64,000 nt of DNA. It comes from Streptomyces sannanensis. Its GTDB lineage: Bacteria; Actinomycetota; Actinomycetes; Streptomycetales; Streptomycetaceae. Under the pieces are notes generated by a model. It saw nothing but the letters and a program-made list of their open reading frames with translations, was not told the DNA's origin and made no database searches. Both the position numbers and the translations under genes were made by a program. The stretch's first letter is position 1, and every line of letters begins with the position of its first letter. The DNA is taken from NCBI RefSeq assembly GCF_039536205.1, contig NZ_BAAAYL010000001.1:3906001-3970000 (forward strand), given 5' to 3'. Of the stretch, positions 59,500 to 64,000 are shown piece by piece.

Positions 59500-59580
59500 C
59501 GTACGTCACCACGGCCGTCGCAGGCGAGGTGGATCTTCGTGGTAGTCCGCACACACCGACGACGAACCGACTTTGCGAAC
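59500..59580 (-). pseudogene. IS5-type transposase scar
   Basis: Minus-strand reading gives TTKIHLACDGRG, the DDE-transposase motif of IS5-family elements (usually GGLTTKIHLACDGRGR). The flanks do not continue the transposase and no terminal inverted repeats were found. Confidence 0.5.
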
Positions 59581-59586
59581 ACGCCC

Positions 59587-59795
59587 TCACCAGGCGCGGG
59601 TCCGGAAGTCCTCCACCGGCGGGATGCTCCGCCGCGACGGGTCCGGCACCTTGGTCTGGGCCCGCAGGGCGGCGAACGGCGCGTCATCACCGCGACCGCG
59701 GCGATCACGCCGAGCAGAGCGCCGACGCCACCCGACACGGCGTCCAGCAGCACCGGGGTCAGCGCGGCCGACGCGACGGCGAGCCGCAGCAGCAT
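59587..59795 (-). pseudogene. Short hydrophobic protein gene, probably frameshifted
   Basis: From ATG 59795 (AGAGG upstream) the product begins MLLRLAVASAALTPVLLDAV and GALLGVIAAVAVM, one or two TM segments. In the same frame the rest is Arg/Cys-rich and implausible; a different frame continues APFAALRAQTKVPDPSRRS and ends PPVEDFRTRAW at 59587. A frameshift is likely, but both ends could be real separate segments. Confidence 0.35.
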
Positions 59796-59839
59796 GCCGC
59801 CTCTGCGGCGGACTTTCCTGGCGCGGCCGCGCGATGCGC

Positions 59840-60496
59840 TCAGTTCCCCGCGATGTCCTTCACCGCGACCGAGACGGGCACATGGCCGGAGATCAGCTCC
59901 AGGGTCAGGCCCGCCGTCGCCGGGGTGTCGATGAGCTCCAGCAGGACCGTCGCCACATCGTCGCGCGGTACGGATCCGCGTCCCGTTTTCGCCTCCAGGC
60001 GGACCAGGCCGGTTCCGGGGTCGTTGGTCAGCATCCCGGGGCGGAGGATCGTCCAGTCCAGGTGGGCGTGGGAGCGCACGTACGCGTCCGCCGCACCTTT
60101 GGCCCGCAGGTAGGCGTCGAAGACCTCGTCGCCGTGGTGGTCCGGGTCGGCGCCCATCGACGACACGACGACGAGGCGCCGTACGCCCGCGCGTTCCGCC
60201 GCGTCCGCGAAGAGCACCGCGGCGCCGCGGTCCACCGTGTCCTTGCGGGCGGCGCCGCTGCCGGGTCCGGCGCCGGCGGCGAACACCGCTGCGTCGGCCC
60301 CGCGCAGGACCTCGGCGATCTCGTCGACGGAGGCCGATTCCAGATCGTGGACGGCCGGGTCGGCGCCGGCCGCTCGCAGGTCCTCCGCCTGCTCCGGGTC
60401 GCGGATGATTCCCACGGCCTCGTCCCCGCGCGCGGCGATCAGATGCTCCAGCCGCATCGCGATGTGCCCGTGTCCTCCAGCGATGACAATGCGCAT
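59840..60496 (-). CDS. SDR-like NAD(P)-binding protein
   Basis: 218-residue atypical short-chain dehydrogenase (NmrA/BVR-B-like). Seen: N-terminal RIVIAGGHGHIAMRLEHLIA with GxxGHI, AAVFAAGAGPGSG, VRRLVVVSSMGAD and LDWTILRPGMLTNDPGTG. The usual YxxxK occurs as YLRAKGAAD. Likely an NADPH-dependent oxidoreductase or redox sensor. Clean start at 60496. Confidence 0.85.
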   Translation of the reverse strand: MRIVIAGGHGHIAMRLEHLIAARGDEAVGIIRDPEQAEDLRAAGADPAVHDLESASVDEIAEVLRGADAAVFAAGAGPGSGAARKDTVDRGAAVLFADAAERAGVRRLVVVSSMGADPDHHGDEVFDAYLRAKGAADAYVRSHAHLDWTILRPGMLTNDPGTGLVRLEAKTGRGSVPRDDVATVLLELIDTPATAGLTLELISGHVPVSVAVKDIAGN

Positions 60497-60529
60497 GTTC
60501 CGACCGTACGTCCGAACGGCGGCCTCCGC

Positions 60530-61765
60530 TCAGGGACCCGGGTCCGGGCGCCCCTGACGTGGCAGGTCGAGCGCGACGGCCGCGGCCGAGTCGCAGTACT
60601 CGCGTACCGCGCTGGTACGGGCCACCACGCGCCCCCGGTGGATCACGACCCTGCTGTAGGCGAGCGAGAGCACCCCTTCGATGCGCTCGCCGCGCACCGC
60701 CAGCAGTTCGGCCGGGAAACCGGCCTCCACCCGCACCTCGGGCATCCCCATCGCCTCGCGTGCGGCCGCCGACACCGCCTCGTACGCCTGTCCAGCCCGC
60801 AGCCCGGACTGCGAGGCCAGCAGGAAGGCGGCCTCCAGCGGGTCCCCGCGCCCCACCGGGTTGGCCGCGTCCCGCAGTGCTCCGCTGCCCGCGGCGACCC
60901 GTACCCCGGCCGCCCGTAGCAGCCGTACCGGGGCGGTGCCCCGTTGGTCGACGGCTGCGCAGCCGCCCTGGGGCAGGCAGATCACCGACACTCCGGCGGC
61001 GGCGAGCAGGTCGGCGGCTCGCACGGCGACCTCGTGCGGGAGCCGGGCGAGTCCGGCACACGGACCGATGGCGACGCCGGGCCGCAGCCCGCCCGCCATC
61101 GAGGCGAGCCGGGCGAGCCGTGCCGGGTCGCCGCCGTCCGTGTGCAGGTCGACATGGCAGCCGTGTTCGACCGCGATCTCCAGTACGGCCTCGACGTATC
61201 CGGCCGGGTCGGGGTCGAGGTCGGGGCAACCGCCCACGACCGAGGCGCCCATTTTCACGGCGTCCCGCAGCATCGCCAGGCCGTCCGCCCCGGCGGCCCC
61301 GGTGAGCAGCCGGGGGACGGCGACGGCGGTCAGTTCGGCGAGTCCGCGCAGGGAACGCCCGGCCTCCAGGACGCCCTCCAGCGGGTCGAGTCCTTGCACA
61401 TCGCCGATGCGTACGTGCGAACGCAGGGCGGTCGCGCCGTGTCCGAGCTGGAGCAGCGCGGCCTCGGTGGCGCGGCGCTGGACGTCCTCGGGCCCGTACG
61501 TCAGCGGCCCGGCGGCGTCGGCGGTGAGCGCGGTGTCGCTGTGGGCGTGCGGTTCGGCGGGGGCGGGGAGCAGCAGGAAGCCGCCGAGGTCGACGCGCGA
61601 GGAGTGTGCCGCGGTGAGGCTGCCGGCGGTGCCGACCGCTTCGATGCGCCCGCCGCTGAGCCGGACGTCCACGATGCGCCCGTCGGTGAGCCGCGCGCCG
61701 CACAGCAGCAGAGCGGTGGTGTCGGCGGAGGCGCCGTCGGACGGATGCGGCCGGCTGTCGGGCAT
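60530..61765 (-). CDS. Amidohydrolase (cytosine-deaminase-like) with degraded active site
   Basis: 411-residue TIM-barrel amidohydrolase. Seen: first metal motif EPHAHSDTAL (H73, H75) and CHVDLHTDGGDP (H208). The cytosine-deaminase-type residues that should follow are changed: Glu after HTD is Gly (211), the His of the S-H-x-x-G-L region is Pro (GPCAGL, about 235), and the catalytic Asp of GSDN-x-x-D is Gly (GSGALRD, about 295). It probably does not deaminate cytosine. The role is unknown. Confidence 0.8.
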   Translation of the reverse strand: MPDSRPHPSDGASADTTALLLCGARLTDGRIVDVRLSGGRIEAVGTAGSLTAAHSSRVDLGGFLLLPAPAEPHAHSDTALTADAAGPLTYGPEDVQRRATEAALLQLGHGATALRSHVRIGDVQGLDPLEGVLEAGRSLRGLAELTAVAVPRLLTGAAGADGLAMLRDAVKMGASVVGGCPDLDPDPAGYVEAVLEIAVEHGCHVDLHTDGGDPARLARLASMAGGLRPGVAIGPCAGLARLPHEVAVRAADLLAAAGVSVICLPQGGCAAVDQRGTAPVRLLRAAGVRVAAGSGALRDAANPVGRGDPLEAAFLLASQSGLRAGQAYEAVSAAAREAMGMPEVRVEAGFPAELLAVRGERIEGVLSLAYSRVVIHRGRVVARTSAVREYCDSAAAVALDLPRQGRPDPGP

Positions 61766-61931
61766 CGCGCTCCCTGAGGGTGGCCGGGTCTACAAGATCA
61801 CACAGCGTGGGTCGAGCCTAGGGGCGCTCCGTCCCGGCTTCGAGGAGGAGCGCAATAGTCGTACCGGTGTGGCCTCGAGTGGCCTACGGGACGAGTGAGG
61901 TGAGGGTGCGGTGAGCCGCCGAGGAACGGAT

Positions 61932-61961
61932 TTGGGCGATCGGCTGCCGACCGTGTAATGT
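61932..61961 (+). promoter_or_regulatory. tRNA-Thr promoter
   Basis: TTGGGC (61932-61937) and TAATGT (61956-61961), spacer 18 nt. Predicted start near 61968, 5 nt before the tRNA. Confidence 0.65.
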
Positions 61962-61972
61962 CTTCATCGCTC

Positions 61973-62045
61973 GCCCCAATAGCTCAGTCGGCAGAGCGTC
62001 TCCATGGTAAGGAGAAGGTCTACGGTTCGATTCCGTATTGGGGCT
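61973..62045 (+). tRNA. tRNA-Thr (GGT)
   Basis: 73 nt. Acceptor GCCCCAA/TTGGGGC, D-loop AGCTCAGTCGG, anticodon GGT at 62006-62008 in loop ATGGTAA, T-loop GGTTCGATTCC, discriminator T. Confidence 0.96.
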
Positions 62046-62094
62046 CTGGTGTCGGGTGATCCTCGTCTTCGGGCGAGGGGATCCGTGACATCAA

Positions 62095-62167
62095 AGCGGT
62101 GTAGCTCAGTCGGTAGAGCAAGCGGCTCATAATCGCTGTGTCACCGGTTCAAGTCCGGTCACCGCTA
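62095..62167 (+). tRNA. tRNA-Met (CAT, elongator type)
   Basis: 73 nt. Acceptor AGCGGTG/CACCGCT, anticodon CAT at 62128-62130 in loop CTCATAA, T-loop GGTTCAAGTCC, discriminator A. The fully paired first acceptor base pair argues against an initiator. Co-transcribed with tRNA-Thr (49 nt apart). Confidence 0.95.
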
Positions 62168-62173
62168 CACACG

Positions 62174-62209
62174 GTAGCCGATTGTGGGGTCGGTCCTTCG
62201 ATCGGCTAC
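62174..62209 (+). terminator. Hairpin between tRNA-Met and rpmG
   Basis: GTAGCCGAT (62174-62182) / ATCGGCTAC (62201-62209), 9 bp, followed by a T-rich run. Terminator or processing signal; rpmG may be read through. Confidence 0.6.
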
Positions 62210-62252
62210 TCTTTCTTGCGTTCATCCGTCCATCCGTCCAAGGAGCACTCAC

Positions 62253-62417
62253 GTGGCTGCCACCGACGTCCGCCCGAAGATCACGCTGGCCTGCGTGGAG
62301 TGCAAGGAGCGGAACTACATCACCAAGAAGAACCGGCGTAACAACCCGGACCGTCTTGAGATGAAGAAGCACTGCCCGCGTTGCAACGCGCACACCGCGC
62401 ACCGCGAGACGCGCTGA
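62253..62417 (+). CDS. rpmG: Ribosomal protein bL33
   Basis: 54-residue large-subunit ribosomal protein. Seen: [19 protein letters not shown] and [17 protein letters not shown], with both CxxC zinc knuckles, the C+ form. GTG 62253 with AAGGAG upstream. Zinc-free (C-) paralogues exist elsewhere in Streptomyces; this one is probably the zinc-replete version. Followed by a terminator. Confidence 0.95.
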   Translation: MAATDVRPKITLACVECKERNYITKKNRRNNPDRLEMKKHCPRCNAHTAHRETR

Positions 62418-62430
62418 ATCAGGCTCGTAT

Positions 62431-62464
62431 ACGAGGCCGTCCCCTTGCCCGGGGGCGGCCTCGT
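62431..62464 (+). terminator. rpmG terminator
   Basis: ACGAGGCCG (62431-62439) / CGGCCTCGT (62456-62464) with inner C/G pairing. Confidence 0.7.
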
Positions 62465-62636
62465 GTCGTTGGCTGGGTCTGCCTCCGGGGCGCCCCGAGC
62501 CTGTGTCGAGGGTCCCTCCTTTGTCGGGACCTCTGTACGTTCTCCTTTTCGACACAGGCGGTGCCCTTCGGCTCGCTCGCGTCGTTTGTCGTGCCCATCC
62601 ATGCAGGAAGTCAGGAAGTCAGGGAGGAACGAGTCC

Positions 62637-63092
62637 ATGGCGCTCGACCAGTCCTTCGTGGGGCGGTCCTACCCACCCACTCCCGCTTATGAAGTCGGCC
62701 GCGAGAAAATCCGCGAGTTCGCCGAGGCGGTCGGTGACACCAATCCCGCGTACACGGATCCGGACGCCGCCAAGGCGCTGGGGCACTCCGATGTGATCGC
62801 TCCGCCGACCTTTGTCTTCGCCATCACCTTCAAGGCCGCCGGTGTGGTCATCGAGGACCCGCAGCTCGGCCTGGACTACAGCCGGGTGGTGCACGGCGAC
62901 CAGAGGTTCTCGTACACGCGCCCGGTGCGGGCGGGGGACCGGCTCTCGGTCACCTCGACCATCGAGTCGGTGAATTCCCGTGCGGGCAACGACATCCTGG
63001 ACATCCGCGGTGAGGTCCACGACGAGTCCGGTGAGCATGTCGTGACGGCGTGGACGAAGCTGGTCGCCCGTGCGGCCGGCGAGGAGGGCTGA
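62637..63092 (+). CDS. HadA-like MaoC dehydratase subunit
   Basis: 151-residue hotdog-fold protein of the UPF0336 family. Seen: VGRSYPPTPAYEVGREKIRE, DTNPAYTDPDAAKALGH, and VIAPPTFVFAITFKAA. Known: mycobacterial HadA pairs with HadB in (3R)-hydroxyacyl-ACP dehydration for fatty acid elongation, and lies just after rpmG there too. ATG 62637 with AGGGAGG upstream. Co-transcribed with the next gene (5-nt gap). Confidence 0.88.
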   Translation: MALDQSFVGRSYPPTPAYEVGREKIREFAEAVGDTNPAYTDPDAAKALGHSDVIAPPTFVFAITFKAAGVVIEDPQLGLDYSRVVHGDQRFSYTRPVRAGDRLSVTSTIESVNSRAGNDILDIRGEVHDESGEHVVTAWTKLVARAAGEEG

Positions 63093-63097
63093 GGGCA

Positions 63098-63526
63098 ATG
63101 GCGGCGAAGATCGCATACGACGAGGTCGAGGTCGGCACCGAACTGCCCGCGCAGACCTTTCCGGTGACGCGTGCCACGCTCGTCCAGTACGCGGGGGCCT
63201 CCGGGGACTTCAACCCGATCCACTGGAACGAGAAGTTCGCCAAGGAGGTCGGGCTGCCGGACGTGATCGCGCACGGCATGTTCACCATGGCCGAGGCGAT
63301 CCGTGTGGTGACCGACTGGGCGGGCGACCCGGGAGCGGTCGTGGAGTACGGCGTCCGCTTCACCAAGCCGGTGGTCGTGCCCAACGACGACAAGGGCGCG
63401 GTCATCGAGGTCAGCGGCAAGGTCGCGGCGAAGCTGGACGACGACCAGGTCCGCGTCGACCTCACGGCCATGTCGGCCGGCCAGAAGGTGCTGGGCATGT
63501 CCCGCGCCGTGGTCCGGCTGGCCTGA
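63098..63526 (+). CDS. HadB-like MaoC dehydratase subunit
   Basis: 142-residue catalytic hotdog-fold protein. Seen: FPVTRATLVQYAGASGDFNP followed by IHWNEKFAKEVGLPDVIAHG, the hydratase-2 motif with the Asp and His in D-x-N-P-I-H. Partner of the HadA-like protein, forming a heterodimeric dehydratase. Substrate chain length unknown; Streptomyces lacks mycolic acids, so a general or secondary-metabolite fatty-acyl role is likely. Confidence 0.9.
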   Translation: MAAKIAYDEVEVGTELPAQTFPVTRATLVQYAGASGDFNPIHWNEKFAKEVGLPDVIAHGMFTMAEAIRVVTDWAGDPGAVVEYGVRFTKPVVVPNDDKGAVIEVSGKVAAKLDDDQVRVDLTAMSAGQKVLGMSRAVVRLA

Positions 63527-63535
63527 CGCGCGCGA

Positions 63536-63563
63536 GGGCAGCCGCTTCCGGCGGCTGCCCTTT
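63536..63563 (+). terminator. Hairpin terminator after the HadB-like gene
   Basis: GGGCAGCCGC (63536-63545) / GCGGCTGCCC (63551-63560), loop TTCCG, then TTT. Confidence 0.8.
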
Positions 63564-63570
63564 CGTACTC

Positions 63571-63600
63571 TTGACTTTATTAGTGATTGGCCACTAACTT
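63571..63600 (+). promoter_or_regulatory. TetR-type promoter with internal operator
   Basis: TTGACT (63571-63576) and TAACTT (63595-63600), 18-nt spacer. Between them TTAGTG-attggc-CACTAA (63580-63597) is a perfect 6-bp inverted repeat, the classic position of an autoregulatory TetR site. The predicted start of transcription equals the start codon (63608). Confidence 0.7.
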
Positions 63601-63607
63601 GACCGTC

Positions 63608-64000
63608 ATGGTCAGGATGAGTGCGGAGGAGCGGCGCGAGAGCGTCATCCGCGCCGCGATGCACGAGTTCGCGCGCGGAGGCTACTACGGGACGTCCACC
63701 GAGGCGATCGCCAAGCGGGTGGGTGTCTCGCAGCCGTACCTCTTCCGGCTCTTCCCGAACAAGCAGGCCATTTTCCTTGCCGCGGCGGCCCGCTGCCAGG
63801 AGGACACCCGTCGCGTGTTCGAGGAGGCGTCCGAGGGTCTGCACGGCGAAGAGGCCCTGCATGCCATGGCCAACGCCTATATGGGACTCATCAACGAAGA
63901 CCCCGACCGGCTGCTGCTGCAGATGCAGGTGTACGTCACGGTGGCAGCCGCAGAGGTGGCGGGCGACCACGAATTCGGCGAGACGGTACGGGCCGGCTGG
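63608..64000 (+). CDS. TetR-family regulator, 3' end outside window
   Basis: 131 codons visible. Seen: TSTEAIAKRVGVSQPYLFRL and FPNKQAIFLAAAARCQEDTR, a TetR helix-turn-helix and start of the ligand domain (MNAYMGLINED follows). ATG 63608 gives a leaderless message; ATG 63617 is an alternative. The operator upstream indicates self-repression. May also control hadAB or another gene downstream of the window. Confidence 0.87.
   Translation, partial: MVRMSAEERRESVIRAAMHEFARGGYYGTSTEAIAKRVGVSQPYLFRLFPNKQAIFLAAAARCQEDTRRVFEEASEGLHGEEALHAMANAYMGLINEDPDRLLLQMQVYVTVAAAEVAGDHEFGETVRAGW

Noticed and set aside
58559..59590. 343-codon minus-strand open frame across tRNA-Tyr
   Set aside because: It runs through the antisense of a tRNA and contains the well-known spurious tRNA-derived motif RRQDSNLGR.
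61978..62170. Initiator tRNA for the CAT anticodon gene
   Set aside because: The first acceptor pair is Watson-Crick and the anticodon stem lacks the three G-C pairs expected of an initiator.

Overview
This window is chromosomal DNA from a high-GC actinomycete, almost certainly a Streptomyces. The evidence is strong third-position G/C bias, many GTG starts, GTGA/ATGA stop-start overlaps, and menaquinone-based respiration genes. As far as I can recall, the gene order also matches the Streptomyces coelicolor chromosome around its two nuo loci. No prophage, CRISPR array or intact transposon is visible. Mobile DNA is limited to a short transposase scar and copies of a GC-rich palindromic repeat.

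Layout: (1) 1-2.5 kb: 3' part of menG, a GNAT acetyltransferase and a geranylgeranyl-reductase-family flavoprotein that probably saturates the menaquinone tail. (2) 2.6-3.5 kb: a secreted NlpC/P60 cell-wall hydrolase with a structured leader. (3) 4.1-20.1 kb: a complete 14-gene complex I operon, nuoA-N, preceded by a Rex-like redox operator. (4) 20.4-35.7 kb: mixed genes: fumarylacetoacetase, an ATP-grasp/flavoprotein pair, a CocE-like protein lacking its nucleophile, a polyprenyl diphosphate synthase, a LolA-like membrane-anchored protein, an ABC transporter, a TetR regulator, a flavodoxin-fold reductase, a secreted M28 aminopeptidase and RarD, with several decayed gene remnants between them. 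(5) 36.0-52.9 kb: 2-oxoacid:ferredoxin oxidoreductase korAB, a two-component locus with one response regulator and two duplicated kinases, and divergently a second nuo operon with only A, B, C, H, I, J, K, L, M and N. (6) 53.0-58.3 kb: HtpX, YccF, a SUKH protein, an APC permease, alkB, ogt/ada and a YajQ-like gene. (7) 58.6-64.0 kb: tRNA-Tyr, a small secreted protein, a transposase scar, an NAD(P)-binding protein, a degenerate amidohydrolase, tRNA-Thr, tRNA-Met, rpmG, hadAB-like dehydratases and a truncated TetR gene.

The common theme is electron input to menaquinone. menG, the reductase and the polyprenyl synthase make or modify the quinone. Nuo1 is an ordinary NADH:menaquinone oxidoreductase. 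Nuo2 lacks the whole NADH module (E, F, G) and also the quinone-site subunit NuoD. It sits beside a ferredoxin-reducing KorAB and a two-component system, with a perfect 16-bp palindrome in the divergent promoter region. My leading hypothesis is that Nuo2 is a ferredoxin-fed proton pump, borrowing NuoD from Nuo1 or working without it. Its NuoC carries a roughly 230-residue low-complexity tail built partly from 123-bp DNA repeats.

Two further oddities are related GC-rich palindromes inserted in frame into nuoF, nuoH and nuoM of operon 1, and a locus where the two arms of such a palindrome have each been amplified about seven times.
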